Assembly: GCF_036226525.1 (NCBI RefSeq)
Contig: NZ_CP108487.1
Coordinates: forward strand, 2,418,001-2,482,000
Reading direction: 5' to 3'
DNA length: 64,000 bases
Source: Kribbella sp. NBC_01245
GTDB lineage: Bacteria > Actinomycetota > Actinomycetes > Propionibacteriales > Kribbellaceae
Position numbers and translations under genes: made by a program. Of the stretch, positions 51,919-61,950 are shown in pieces. Within the stretch, counting starts at the first letter, position 1. Every line of letters starts with the position of its first letter. Under the pieces are notes generated by a model, which worked only from the letters and a program-made list of their open reading frames with translations, had not been told where the DNA came from and searched no databases.

Positions 51919-54159
51919 CTACCAGCTAAGCGGGACCTTCGGCGACGCTGCACCAGTCGGCGGGACGCCGTACTTCTGCAGCGCGTAGCTAGTCACATCC
52001 CGGAAGACAGGCCCACCCTGCAGGCCGCCGCTGCGGCCGTTGGTCGGGTTTTGCAGGACCACGTACGTCGCGAAGCGGGGCTTGTCCGCGGGCGCGAAGC
52101 CGGCGAACGACGTGGCCCACTTGGTGTAGCCCTTGGCGGGAGCCTTCGGATCCACCTGCTGCGCCGTACCCGTCTTGCCGGCCACGCGATACCCCGGAAT
52201 CCGCGCCAGATCCGCCGTACCGCCCTCGCCCGTGACGGCCTCCATCATCGTCGTCACCTGGCGAGCCGCGTCCTCGCTCACCACGCGGCGCGACGGGTCG
52301 GACTCGGCCGGAGTGGCCACGCCATTGGCGTCGATGAAGTCCTTCACCAACTTCGGCGGCACGTACGTTCCACCATTGGCGATGCTGTTCACCATTGCCG
52401 CCATCTGTACGGCAGACGCGGACAACCCCTGCCCAAACGCCACGTTCGACCGCGACAACTCGCTCCACTCATCCCCCGGAGGCAGCCGCCCCTTGCTCTC
52501 ACCCGGGAACCCAATCCCAGTCGGCTCCCCAAACCCGAACTTATGCAGGTAGTCGACGAACTGCGCCTTCGGCATGGTCTGCGCGGCCATGATCGTGCCG
52601 ACGTTCGACGACTTCGCCATCACGCCGGCCATCGTCAGCTTCAACGTCCCGTGGTCCCAGTGGTCCTTCACCCGCACACCATTGACCGGGTAGACCCCAG
52701 GCACGCTCAGCTTGGTGTCGAGCGAGATCAGCCCGGCGTCGGCCAGCGCGGCCAGTGTCGCGACCTTCTGCACGCTGCCCGGTTCGTAGGTCTGCTCGAG
52801 CGCGCGGTTCGTCACCGAACCCTTGGCCGCCTTGCCGGGGTTCTCCGGGTCGTACGTCGGATAGTTGGCCATGGCAAGGATCTCGCCGGACTGGACGTCC
52901 ATCGTGATGACCACGCCGGCTTCGGCCTTGTACTGCTTGACCGCCTGCTCGATCCGCTTCTCCGCGAACCACTGCAGGTCGCGGTCCAGCGTGAGCTGCG
53001 CGCTGACGCCCGGCTTCGGCTCGGCGACGGTGTGGTTGGCCAGCGGGATCCGGTTGCCGCGGCCGTCGACCTGGTAGATCGCCTTGCCGTCCTCACCGGA
53101 CAACTCGGTGTTCAGGCCGTACTCCAGGCCGGCCATCCCCTTGCCCTCGGCACCGACGAAGCCGATCACGTTGGCGGCGATCGTGCCGTTCGGGTGGGTG
53201 CGGACCGGGTCCGCGACGGTGTAGAGGCCGACCAGCTTCTTCTCGGTCAGCTCGTCCTTGATCGCCTTCCACACCTTCGGCGTCACCCGGCGCGCGAGGT
53301 ACTGGAACTTGCTGTTGGGCTTGACCAATCCCTTCAGCAGATCGCTGTACGACGAACCGGGCAGCTTGCGGTGCAGGATCGTCGCGATGTCCCGGGCCTT
53401 CTTCCGCGTCTGCGACGGGTCGGCCGTGACCGCGACGGCGTCCTCCGAAACCGACAAGGGCACGCCGTTGCGGTCGAGGATGGCACCACGCGACGCGTGC
53501 AGGATGTACGACTTGGCGCTCTCGCGGGACGCGGCCAGCTTGTACGAGTCGGGATCGACGCCCTGCAACATGATCAGGCGTCCCGCGAACAACGACAGCA
53601 CGAACGCCATCACGCCGAACGTCACCCGCAACCGCACGGCCGGACGCCCGAGCCGCAACGTCATCGGCGGCTTCTTCGGGCGCGGCTTACGCGGCGGACG
53701 GGTCGGCCCGCGCCCACGCGACGACGCGGGCCTCTTGGAAGCAGCAGTCTTCTTGGCCGGTGCCTTCTTTACTGCAGCCTTCTTGGACGCACCAGACTTA
53801 CCAGCCTTCGCAGCGGCTTTAGCCCGCCTCTCGGCTAGTACCTTCCGCTCCGCGGCAGTACGCGTAGTAGGTCGCTGACCCGGCTCAGCCTTCTTCCGCG
53901 GCTTCGCATCACTTGCAGCCCGAGTACGACGTACATCATCTGCAGGCCGCTTCCGCGGCTTAGAAGACTTGGAAGACTTAGGAGACTTAGAAGTATCGCT
54001 ACGGCCACCCTCCGTAGCGGCCGAACGACGCGACGAGCCCTGACGCGGCCCCGACGAAGAGCCCTTGCGCGGAGCCCCACGGCGCGGGTCGCCCCGGCCC
54101 TGCGGGTCGCGGGCGCTCCGCTTGCGTGGCGGCTCGTCCGAACCTCGTCGTTCGGTCAT
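51919..54159 (-). CDS. ftsI: Septal transpeptidase FtsI (PBP3)
   Basis: FtsI cross-links septal peptidoglycan with FtsW. The protein has 746 residues from ATG 54159. A very long, basic and disordered N-terminus (about 160 residues rich in Arg, Lys, Ser and Pro, with KKAAVKKAPAKK) precedes the membrane helix VTFGVMAFVLSLFAGRLIML. The transpeptidase motifs are EPGSVQKVATL (Ser near 459), KSSNVGT near 517 and AGKTGTAQQ near 664. It starts four bases after ftsL. Its 3' side is where the cluster is broken: 3.3 kb of repeats and IS3 lie before murE. Confidence 0.95.
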   Translation of the reverse strand: MTERRGSDEPPRKRSARDPQGRGDPRRGAPRKGSSSGPRQGSSRRSAATEGGRSDTSKSPKSSKSSKPRKRPADDVRRTRAASDAKPRKKAEPGQRPTTRTAAERKVLAERRAKAAAKAGKSGASKKAAVKKAPAKKTAASKRPASSRGRGPTRPPRKPRPKKPPMTLRLGRPAVRLRVTFGVMAFVLSLFAGRLIMLQGVDPDSYKLAASRESAKSYILHASRGAILDRNGVPLSVSEDAVAVTADPSQTRKKARDIATILHRKLPGSSYSDLLKGLVKPNSKFQYLARRVTPKVWKAIKDELTEKKLVGLYTVADPVRTHPNGTIAANVIGFVGAEGKGMAGLEYGLNTELSGEDGKAIYQVDGRGNRIPLANHTVAEPKPGVSAQLTLDRDLQWFAEKRIEQAVKQYKAEAGVVITMDVQSGEILAMANYPTYDPENPGKAAKGSVTNRALEQTYEPGSVQKVATLAALADAGLISLDTKLSVPGVYPVNGVRVKDHWDHGTLKLTMAGVMAKSSNVGTIMAAQTMPKAQFVDYLHKFGFGEPTGIGFPGESKGRLPPGDEWSELSRSNVAFGQGLSASAVQMAAMVNSIANGGTYVPPKLVKDFIDANGVATPAESDPSRRVVSEDAARQVTTMMEAVTGEGGTADLARIPGYRVAGKTGTAQQVDPKAPAKGYTKWATSFAGFAPADKPRFATYVVLQNPTNGRSGGLQGGPVFRDVTSYALQKYGVPPTGAASPKVPLSW

Positions 54160-54163
54160 CCAG

Positions 54164-54766
54164 TCATCCCCCGTTGGAAGTTGTCGTCCTCGCTGCCTGG
54201 TTCTGCTGGCCATTCGGCTTGATGGGCGGCTTGGTGGTCTGGTTCACCGGCGTCGAGGGCTGGATGATCTGCTGCGTCGGCTGCACCCCCGGCCGGTCGA
54301 TCGGCTTGACCGGCGGCAGCTGGACGAACATCTGCGTCCCGGTACCGGCCTTGCCCTCCGCGGGCACGCCGAGCACCTTGCCGTCGGACAGGCGCAGGAA
54401 CACCGGGTTCGGGTTCGGCACCATGCCCATTCGCAGCGCGCGATCGGCCAGGTTCTGCGGGGACTCCAGCGTGCGGACCTGGCGCTCCAGGGCCTCCTGG
54501 TTGTCCCGCAACTGGCTGGTCTCGGCCTGCAGGCTGGTGATCTGGAACGTGCCGCGCTGCAACTCGGTGTTGAGCAGCAGCAGGCCGATCAGGCCTCCCG
54601 CCAGCAACGCCACCACGAACAGCACGAACGGCATCCGCGGCGGCCGGAACGGCGCACCGTGCACCACCCTCAGCCGTGGCGGCGTCTTGGTCTTTGGCGC
54701 GGGCTTTCCGACACCCGGCTGCAGGTTCGCCACGCGGGCGCGGGCCTGGCTGAAGACTGTGCTCAT
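54164..54766 (-). CDS. ftsL: Cell division protein FtsL
   Basis: The protein has 200 residues. The short cytoplasmic N-terminus is basic, the membrane helix MPFVLFVVALLAGGLIGLLL is followed by a coiled coil with FQITSLQAETSQLRDNQEAL and LERQVRTLESPQNLADRALR, typical of FtsL/septum formation proteins. A Pro-rich tail (QPTQQIIQPSTPVNQTTK) extends it. FtsL joins FtsQ and DivIC-like proteins in the divisome. Its ATG shares one base with the rsmH stop (TGATG). Confidence 0.9.
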   Translation of the reverse strand: MSTVFSQARARVANLQPGVGKPAPKTKTPPRLRVVHGAPFRPPRMPFVLFVVALLAGGLIGLLLLNTELQRGTFQITSLQAETSQLRDNQEALERQVRTLESPQNLADRALRMGMVPNPNPVFLRLSDGKVLGVPAEGKAGTGTQMFVQLPPVKPIDRPGVQPTQQIIQPSTPVNQTTKPPIKPNGQQNQAARTTTSNGG

Positions 54767-55734
54767 CAGGCCACCAGTCCTCTCGTCCGGATCCGCTCGG
54801 CCGCCCGCACCCGCACGGACGCGGAGCGAGGGTTGGCCTCGAGTTCTTCTTCGGTAGGCCGCTCAGCCCCACGGGTGAGCAGCTTCAGGTACGGCTCGTG
54901 TCCGGCCGGGATCACCGGCAGGTCATCAGGTACGTCGCTACGCGTGCCGACCGCCAGCGTCTGCTTGGTGATGCGGTCTTCCAGCGAGTGGTAGCTCATC
55001 ACCACGATCCGGCCGTGCAGCGCGAGCGCCTCGATGGCGGCCGGCAGCGCGCGCCGCAGCACCTCCAGCTCGCCGTTCACCTCGATCCGCAACGCCTGGA
55101 ACGTGCGCTTGGCCGGGTGTCCACCGGTCCGTCGCGTCGCCGCGGGAATGGCCGATCGCACCAGCTCGGAAAGACGCGCGCTGGTGGTGAACGGTTCCTC
55201 TTCGCGAGCGGCGACGATCCGGTCCACGATCCGGCGGGCGAACTTCTCCTCGCCGTACTGGTAGAGGATCCGCGCCAGGTCGGCCGGGCTGTAAGTGTTG
55301 AGGACGTCCGCCGCGGTGATGCCGGTGGTGTCGTCCATCCGCATGTCCAGCGGCGCGTCCTGCGCATAGGCGAAACCGCGCTCGGCCTCGTCCAGCTGCA
55401 TCGAGGAAACGCCCAGGTCGAAGAGGATGCCGTCGATCGCGTCGATACCGAGGTCGTCGAGCACGCGTGGCAGTTCGTCGTACACCGCGTGCACGAGGTC
55501 GACTCGTTCGCCGTACGGCGCGAGGCGCTCACCGGCCAGGCGGAGTGCGTTGTGGTCGCGGTCCAGCCCGATCAGGCGGGCCTCGGGGCACGCGTTCAGG
55601 ATGGCCTCGGAATGTCCGCCGAGTCCGAGCGTGGCGTCGACGACAACGGCACCGGGCTTGGTCAGTGCGGGAGCCAGCAGCGCGATGATCCGGTCCACCA
55701 TCACGGGCACGTGGCTAGGCGGCTGAGCTGACAT
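54766..55734 (-). CDS. rsmH: 16S rRNA (cytosine-N4) methyltransferase RsmH (MraW)
   Basis: RsmH methylates C1402 of 16S rRNA. The protein has 322 residues from ATG 55734 ([20 protein letters not shown]). SAM-binding motifs are [16 protein letters not shown] and [16 protein letters not shown], followed by [20 protein letters not shown], a family hallmark, and [20 protein letters not shown]. The end [18 protein letters not shown] [15 protein letters not shown] is also normal. It is the second gene of the mraZ operon, 315 bp from mraZ, with a structured leader between. Confidence 0.95.
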   Translation of the reverse strand: MSAQPPSHVPVMVDRIIALLAPALTKPGAVVVDATLGLGGHSEAILNACPEARLIGLDRDHNALRLAGERLAPYGERVDLVHAVYDELPRVLDDLGIDAIDGILFDLGVSSMQLDEAERGFAYAQDAPLDMRMDDTTGITAADVLNTYSPADLARILYQYGEEKFARRIVDRIVAAREEEPFTTSARLSELVRSAIPAATRRTGGHPAKRTFQALRIEVNGELEVLRRALPAAIEALALHGRIVVMSYHSLEDRITKQTLAVGTRSDVPDDLPVIPAGHEPYLKLLTRGAERPTEEELEANPRSASVRVRAAERIRTRGLVA

Positions 55735-56049
55735 GTCAGCCCACCCGTCCCGGCACGGTCCCGCACTCAGTGAACATCTCGACCCTTCCATAGCCGCAAA
55801 GGCGACCCTGCCCCCGCGGGTTTGACACTGCTGGTGTTGCGGTACGACGTGTGCTGCGTGCGTGGACTCCTGTGTACGCCCCGGGCGGGGAGCCGAAAGG
55901 CCGGGCCGTCGTCCGGCCAGATCGCGGGTACGTCTTCCGGGGAAGTACCTCTTCCACTGGCACCGGGGAAGTGATGCCAGTGGGCGGAGGTCGGAAGTCG
56001 GACCCGTGATCTCGCCGGACGAAGACGTCCGGACCCATCACGGTTTGGC
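55735..56049 (-). promoter_or_regulatory. Structured mraZ-rsmH leader, candidate mraW RNA motif
   Basis: The 315-bp gap has several hairpins. One runs 56006-56041: gtgat and atcac enclose ccggacgaagacgtccgg. Another is ccactggca (55954-55962) with tgccagtgg (55975-55983), and the sequence ccggggaagt occurs twice (55938-55947, 55963-55972). A third is ggcc...ggcc near 55899-55918. A conserved mraW RNA motif is known upstream of actinobacterial mraW genes; whether this matches it needs a covariance-model comparison. Confidence 0.4.
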
Positions 56050-56481
56050 TCAGAAGATGCCGGGCAGGACCTCCTCGGACAGGTCGGCGAATGCCTGCTC
56101 CTGCTCCGCGGAGTACCGATTCCAGCTCTCCGTGTTCCAGATCTCCACCCTGTTCATCGCCCCGATGACGACACACTCGCGATCCAGTCCTGCGTAATCG
56201 CGGAGCATCGGCGGGATGGTGACCCGGCCCTGCTTGTCCGGCACCTCGTTGGAGGCCCCGGCGAACAACATCCGCAGATAGTCCCGCGCACCCTTGTTGG
56301 TGATCGGCGCCTGCTTCAGTTGCTCGGTCAGTTGAACGAACTCCGCTTCGGGCCAGACAGTGAGCGATCGCTCCTGCCCGCGGGTTAGCACGAGGCCTTC
56401 GGCAAGTTCGTCCCGGAACTTCGCCGGCAGAAACAGCCGCCCCTTGTCGTCGAGCTTGGGGAAGTGAGTTCCGAGGAACAT
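56050..56481 (-). CDS. mraZ: Transcriptional regulator MraZ
   Basis: MraZ is the DNA-binding repressor at the head of the division cluster. The 143-residue protein has two AbrB-like SpoVT modules, with [20 protein letters not shown] and then [20 protein letters not shown], each with the D-x-x-GR motif. The C-terminal [18 protein letters not shown] is helical. It binds tandem GTGG-type repeats; an array of such boxes lies upstream of this gene. It is transcribed on the minus strand before a 315-bp leader and rsmH. Confidence 0.95.
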   Translation of the reverse strand: MFLGTHFPKLDDKGRLFLPAKFRDELAEGLVLTRGQERSLTVWPEAEFVQLTEQLKQAPITNKGARDYLRMLFAGASNEVPDKQGRVTIPPMLRDYAGLDRECVVIGAMNRVEIWNTESWNRYSAEQEQAFADLSEEVLPGIF

Positions 56482-56527
56482 CGCTCCACCTCCCCGTTGC
56501 GGTGACCCGACTCAGGTTGAGCTTTTT

Positions 56528-56576
56528 CCACCATTGCAGTACCACTGCGCTCCACCATACTCCACTTTGCCCCACC
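56528..56576 (-). promoter_or_regulatory. MraZ operator: four GTGG boxes at exact 10-bp period, plus a fifth
   Basis: On the minus strand the boxes read ggtgg (56572-56576), agtgg (56562-56566), ggtgg (56552-56556) and agtgg (56542-56546), each separated by five bases. A fifth ggtgg lies at 56528-56532. This is the geometry of the TGGGN repeats bound by MraZ in other bacteria. The array overlaps the proposed promoter. Confidence 0.8.
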
Positions 56577-56581
56577 GTCAA
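56554..56581 (-). promoter_or_regulatory. Putative mraZ promoter
   Basis: On the minus strand ttgacg (56576-56581) and tatggt (56554-56559) are separated by 16 bp. Both lie within the GTGG array, so MraZ binding would block RNA polymerase. Transcription would begin near 56547, giving a leader of about 65 bases. Confidence 0.5.
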
Positions 56582-56930
56582 CCAACTTCACCCCGTTTCG
56601 CTCCCCGCGCGCCGCGCCCGCCGTTGGCTCTGGAATGAGCCGGGAAACGGTCCGCGCCGACGCGATGACTGTCGGTACCGAACCCGGCCGCCGATGGTCA
56701 CAGCGGGTTCCCAGCGGAGCCACATTCGGCTGGCAGCGGACGGGCTGGTGTCGGACCCGTACGCTTGAAGGAACGGCCTGCGCACGCTCGGTCTGGGGAC
56801 GGTCACGGCACTGAGCCGAACTTCGGGGCCCCTCCCGGCGTCGGAGTAACGAATCGGTCCTCGCTCTCCCCGCGCCCCTGTGGGCAGGTGAGAATGAGGC
56901 GGCTGACAATCGATCCCAGGAGGACCCAGG
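56582..56930. other. Divergent intergenic region mraZ/moxR
   Basis: About 350 bp between the mraZ promoter and the moxR GTG. I find no gene or convincing promoter for moxR by eye. A ribosome site aggagg lies before the moxR start. No inverted repeat of the families described here is present. Confidence 0.5.
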
Positions 56931-57911
<981 letters not shown>

Positions 57912-57913
57912 CG

Positions 57914-59200
57914 ATGCGGCAAGCCCTTCGAGGACTCACCACCCGAGGGCGCGCGTTCGTCGCGGCCGGCGGGACGGCGTCGTTGTGCGCCTTGTTGTTA
58001 GGACAGAAGGACCTGCTCCGGGTCGGCATCCTGCTGATCGCGCTGCCGCTGGTGGCCGCGCTCGTCGTCGGTCGCACCCGGTTGCGCCTGCAGGTTCGGC
58101 GCAGCCTGGCGCCGGACCAGGTCCCGGTCGGTACGACGGCCACGGTGGAGCTTGCCCTGAGCAACCAAGGCCGCATGCCCGCCGGACTGCTACTACTCGA
58201 GGACCGCATCCCGTACGTGCTCGGGCACCGGCCGCGTTTCGTCGTCGACCGCGTCAGCCCGAACTGGAAACGCGTAGTCACGTATACGGTCAAGTCCGAC
58301 GTGCGCGGGCTGTACCAAGTCGGCCCGCTGATGCTCACGGTGGCGGACCCGTTCGGCCTGGTCGAGACGAGCCGCACCTTCGCGCGAAGCCAGCACCTGT
58401 TGGTCACGCCTCGCGTCCACAAACTTCCCGCCGTACGGCTTGGCACTGATCGGGCCGGATCCGGCGAGAACCGGCCGCGCGCGATCGCGGCTGCCGGCGA
58501 GGAGGACGCGACCGTTCGCGAGTACCGCGACGGTGACGACCTGCGCCGGGTGCACTGGCGCTCGACCGCGCGACGGGGTTCGCTGATGGTGCGCCGGGAG
58601 GAACAGCCCTGGCAGAGCCGCTGCTCGATCTTCATCGACGCGCGTACCGGTTCGCATCACGGTCACGGCCCGTCGTCCAGCCTCGAATGGGCTGTCACCG
58701 CGGCCGCCTCGATCGGCCAGGACGTGATCCGCCGCGGCTACGTCACCACCATGCTCGGTGGGCCGACCACCATCGCCGCCATCACCCGACGGTCGTCGGC
58801 CGCGGTGCATCAACCGCTCAGCCCGCAGGCGTTGCTGACCGAGTGCGCGACCGTCGAAGAGCATCGCTATGCGGAGATCTCGCCGCTGCTGACCGTCGAC
58901 CGGCAAGCCCAGGATCCGAGTCTGGTCGTCGCCATCGTCGGTATCTGCAACCGCGAGGACATCACCGCGCTGAACCGCTGGCGTACCGGCCAGGCCACTG
59001 GGATCGCGTTGCTGATCGACGCGGCCAGCTGGATCGGCGAGCTCGACGGCACCGACAAGGCCGCGCGACTGCGGTCTCGGACGGACGCCACTGAACAAGA
59101 ACTGCGTCGCAGCGGCTGGCGGGTCGCCCGCATCCAGCGCGGCGATCACCTGCCGACGGTCTGGTCGGCGCTCGGACTGAGGAGCGGACGGATCGCATGA
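57914..59200 (+). CDS. DUF58 membrane protein
   Basis: The protein has 428 residues. Two membrane helices (AFVAAGGTASLCALLLG; LRVGILLIALPLVAALVVG) are followed by a beta-rich segment (VPVGTTATVELALSNQGRMP) and the DUF58 core, with VREYRDGDDLRRVHWRSTAR and RGSLMVRREEQPW, then a VWA-like part (SRCSIFIDARTGSHHGHGPS). It acts with the MoxR ATPase and the transglutaminase encoded next. Its start is two bases after the moxR stop, and its end overlaps the next gene by four bases. Confidence 0.92.
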   Translation: MRQALRGLTTRGRAFVAAGGTASLCALLLGQKDLLRVGILLIALPLVAALVVGRTRLRLQVRRSLAPDQVPVGTTATVELALSNQGRMPAGLLLLEDRIPYVLGHRPRFVVDRVSPNWKRVVTYTVKSDVRGLYQVGPLMLTVADPFGLVETSRTFARSQHLLVTPRVHKLPAVRLGTDRAGSGENRPRAIAAAGEEDATVREYRDGDDLRRVHWRSTARRGSLMVRREEQPWQSRCSIFIDARTGSHHGHGPSSSLEWAVTAAASIGQDVIRRGYVTTMLGGPTTIAAITRRSSAAVHQPLSPQALLTECATVEEHRYAEISPLLTVDRQAQDPSLVVAIVGICNREDITALNRWRTGQATGIALLIDAASWIGELDGTDKAARLRSRTDATEQELRRSGWRVARIQRGDHLPTVWSALGLRSGRIA

Positions 59201-61557
59201 CCGGACATGTCAGGATCTCGATCGCGGCCTGGGGCGCGACGATTCTCGGCTCGATCGTGCTCGTGCCGGTGTTCGCCGGGCCGTTCCTGTTCATCAGCGC
59301 CTTCATCTGCGCGATCGTGACCGGCACCGGCATCCTGCTGCAGACCTGGCGCATCCCGAGATACGTCGTGCCGGTGGTGCAGCTGGCGGTGCTGATCGAG
59401 CTGATCTCGATGATGTTCCTGCGCTCCACGCTGAAGTTCGGCCTGATCCCGTGGCGCGACACGCTGATCGCCTACAACGACCAGCTGGTCCGCGCGATGG
59501 ACGCGATCAACCGCTTCAGCGCACCCCTGCCGCCGGACAGCCACCTGACCGTGTTCGCCGCCTCGGTGATCGCCGGGACCGGGCTGCTGATCCACGTGAT
59601 CGCGGTCCAGATGCGGCAGGCGGCCTGGGCTGGGCTGCTGCTCCTGATGATGTACACCGTGCCGGCCGCGACCGTGCACGGCGGACTGCCCGCCATCTTG
59701 TTCGTCCCGCCTGCCGTCGGTTACATCGTGCTGCTGTCCGCGGAGGGTCGTTCCCGGCTCAGCCGCTGGGGCCGTCGCATCTCCGGCGTCACCCAGCTGG
59801 ACGGCACCGAGCCGGTCGAGGCCTCGGCCCTCGGCCAGGCCGGCCGGCGAATCGGCCTGAGCGTGGTGGCTCTGGCCGTGGTGCTGCCCGCGCTGCTGCC
59901 CGCATTGCCCGAGGGTGTGGTCGGTAACGGCCTGCAGGGTGGCGGCGGTAGCGGCCTCGGCGCCTCGATCACGCCCGGCGACACGATGCTCGACATGGGC
60001 AAGAACCTCCGCCGCGGCGACAACCTCGAGGCGATCACCTACACCGGCCCCGCGACGTACCTGCGGCTCACGTCGCTCGATCTCTTCAACGGGCGGAGTT
60101 GGCAGATGTCGACGCCGCCACCCGGCACCCGCATCGAGGGCGCGCTGAGCCGGCCGCCGGGTCTGAACAAGGACCTGTCGACCGTTGCGGTCAACCGCTA
60201 CAAGATCGACGTCAACCGCAACCTGCGCACCGCCTTCGCCCCCGCGCCGTACCCGGTGCAATCGGTGAACCTCGGCAACAAATGGCAGTACGACCAGTCC
60301 ATGCTCACCATCACGTCGGCCAACAGCCGCACCGCCGCCGGTATCAAGTACGAGCTCACGGCGTACGACGTGAATCCGACCGAAGCGGAGTTGCGCAGTG
60401 CCAACACCGTGAACGAGCCGGACCAGTTCACCAGCGAGGTCCCGGCCAGCACTCCGCCCAGGATCAGGAACCTCGCCCGCGACATCACCAAGGCGGCCAA
60501 GGGCAACAACTACGAAGAGGCCGCGCTACTGCAGGCGTACTTCCGCGACCCGGCCAACTTCACCTACAGCCTGAACGCCGATCGGCGCAGCGGGATGAAC
60601 GCCATCGTCGACTTCCTGTTCAGCAGCCGTGAGGGCTATTGCGAGCAGTTCGCGACCGCGATGGCGCTGATGGCCCGCACACTCGACATCCCGTCCCGGG
60701 TCGGCGTCGGCTTCCTGCCGGGTACGCCGATCAAGGGTGGCAAGGCGCACCAGATCAAGATGCACGACCTGCACGCGTGGCCCGAGTTGTACTTCGAGGG
60801 CAGCGGCTGGGTCCGGTTCGAGCCGACCCCGGCACAGCGCATCGCGACGCCGCCGGCGTGGTCGATGTCGAACGACGATCCCGTCGATGAGCCGACGCCG
60901 ACGAGCGCGCCCACCAGCACGCCGACCACGACGCCCACGACCAACCCCGATGACCCGCTAAACCCGGGGCGGAACTTCCCGGACGAGAAGGGTGCCGCCG
61001 GCGGCACGACCAGCACCAACTGGTGGAACAGCGGCGGCTCGACGGTCGTGGTCAGCGTCGTCGGGATCCTCTTGCTGCTCTGCGTCCCGTGGCTCATCCG
61101 GACGTTGACGCGGCGGCGGCGCTTCCTCCGTCCGCCTGGCAGGCCTAGTGCCGAAGGGCTGTGGGCCGAGGTGCGCGACACGAGCCGGGATATCGGGCTC
61201 GACTGGTCCGATACTGCTACGCCGCGCCAGCTTGGCGACTGGCTGAGCGAGCACCTTCCTGAGTCGAGCCACCCGGCGGTCATCCGCCTGGCGCGAGGTG
61301 TCGAGGCGGTTCGGTACGCCGGCGTCGCCTTCACGGACGTCGATTTGCGGGAAGAGGCGGAAGAGGTCCGCAAGGCCCTCTGGTCAACCGCGAAGTGGAC
61401 CCGGCGTTGGCGAGCCCGCCTGCTGCCGCCGTCCTGGCGCTGGTACCTCAACCGAGGCAGCGCCGAAGCCAGCGACCTCCTAGACGAGTTCGACCTGGCC
61501 CTAGCCCGCCTCCGCACCACCCTCCTCCCCCGCCGAGGCCGCCACACCACCCCCTAA
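59197..61557 (+). CDS. TgpA-like transglutaminase membrane protein
   Basis: The protein has 786 residues. The N-terminal half has several membrane helices (TILGSIVLVPVFAGPFLFIS, MMYTVPAATVHGG, IGLSVVALAVVLPALLPA). An external region follows, then a transglutaminase-like domain with catalytic Cys near residue 482 (REGYCEQFATAMALMA) and His near 525 (HDLHAWPELYFEGSGWVRFE). A Pro/Thr-rich stretch, another membrane helix and a cytoplasmic DUF4129-like tail complete it. Its substrate is not known; in Pseudomonas TgpA is essential and thought to act on the cell envelope. The longest member of the MoxR operon. Confidence 0.9.
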   Translation: MTGHVRISIAAWGATILGSIVLVPVFAGPFLFISAFICAIVTGTGILLQTWRIPRYVVPVVQLAVLIELISMMFLRSTLKFGLIPWRDTLIAYNDQLVRAMDAINRFSAPLPPDSHLTVFAASVIAGTGLLIHVIAVQMRQAAWAGLLLLMMYTVPAATVHGGLPAILFVPPAVGYIVLLSAEGRSRLSRWGRRISGVTQLDGTEPVEASALGQAGRRIGLSVVALAVVLPALLPALPEGVVGNGLQGGGGSGLGASITPGDTMLDMGKNLRRGDNLEAITYTGPATYLRLTSLDLFNGRSWQMSTPPPGTRIEGALSRPPGLNKDLSTVAVNRYKIDVNRNLRTAFAPAPYPVQSVNLGNKWQYDQSMLTITSANSRTAAGIKYELTAYDVNPTEAELRSANTVNEPDQFTSEVPASTPPRIRNLARDITKAAKGNNYEEAALLQAYFRDPANFTYSLNADRRSGMNAIVDFLFSSREGYCEQFATAMALMARTLDIPSRVGVGFLPGTPIKGGKAHQIKMHDLHAWPELYFEGSGWVRFEPTPAQRIATPPAWSMSNDDPVDEPTPTSAPTSTPTTTPTTNPDDPLNPGRNFPDEKGAAGGTTSTNWWNSGGSTVVVSVVGILLLLCVPWLIRTLTRRRRFLRPPGRPSAEGLWAEVRDTSRDIGLDWSDTATPRQLGDWLSEHLPESSHPAVIRLARGVEAVRYAGVAFTDVDLREEAEEVRKALWSTAKWTRRWRARLLPPSWRWYLNRGSAEASDLLDEFDLALARLRTTLLPRRGRHTTP

Positions 61558-61558
61558 C

Positions 61559-61618
61559 GGCACCACCTATGCACTGATGGGCACCACTTATGCACTGAGG
61601 GCACCACTTATGCACTGC
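61559..61618. repeat. 20-bp tandem repeat, three units
   Basis: Three contiguous 20-bp units, of the form gggcaccacttatgcactga, run from 61559 to 61618 with two changes in the first unit. It begins right after the transglutaminase stop codon. Confidence 0.9.
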
Positions 61619-61702
61619 GTCGATTCGTCTGGATTCGACCGCTTCCGCGGCGGGCCACCTTGGTCAGCTCGGGTCCGCGGGCGAATCCTGACGAATCGTC
61701 GC
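61617..61702. repeat. Inverted repeat, family C copy 2
   Basis: Arms of 21 bp, gcgtcgattcgtctggattc-type with two mismatches, and a 44-base loop. It is followed by copy 3 in inverse orientation, 66 bp away. Confidence 0.85.
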
Positions 61703-61768
61703 TAATCCAGCACCACGAATGGCTATTCCCGGGGATCCGGGTGGGGCGTGGTTTTTGGCAGGCGATTA

Positions 61769-61854
61769 GCGTCGATTGGTCAGGATTTGCCCGCGGACCG
61801 TTGGTGACCGAACTGGCCCGCCGCTGGAGCGGGCAAATCCAGACCAATCGACGC
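61769..61854. repeat. Inverted repeat, family C copy 3
   Basis: Arms of 26 bp (61769-61794, 61829-61854) with one mismatch: gcgtcgattggtcaggattt on the left. Arm bases ggattt/aaatcc replace ggattc/gaatcc of copy 2, a compensated change. Its loop is the inverse complement of the copy 2 loop with differences. Confidence 0.87.
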
Positions 61855-61911
61855 AGGGCTGAGGGGGTGCGGTGCCGCGAGCCACATGCCGGCGTTGCCC
61901 TGGCGTGGGTG

Positions 61912-61936
61912 CCACATCCCGGTGGGTGGGATGTGG
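61912..61936 (-). terminator. Hairpin downstream of the DUF3040 gene
   Basis: The stem ccacatccc with gggatgtgg has a seven-base loop, and lies 15 bp after the DUF3040 stop on the minus strand. No T-run follows, so the terminator call is tentative. Confidence 0.4.
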
Positions 61937-61950
61937 CTGGGGAGGGGTGG

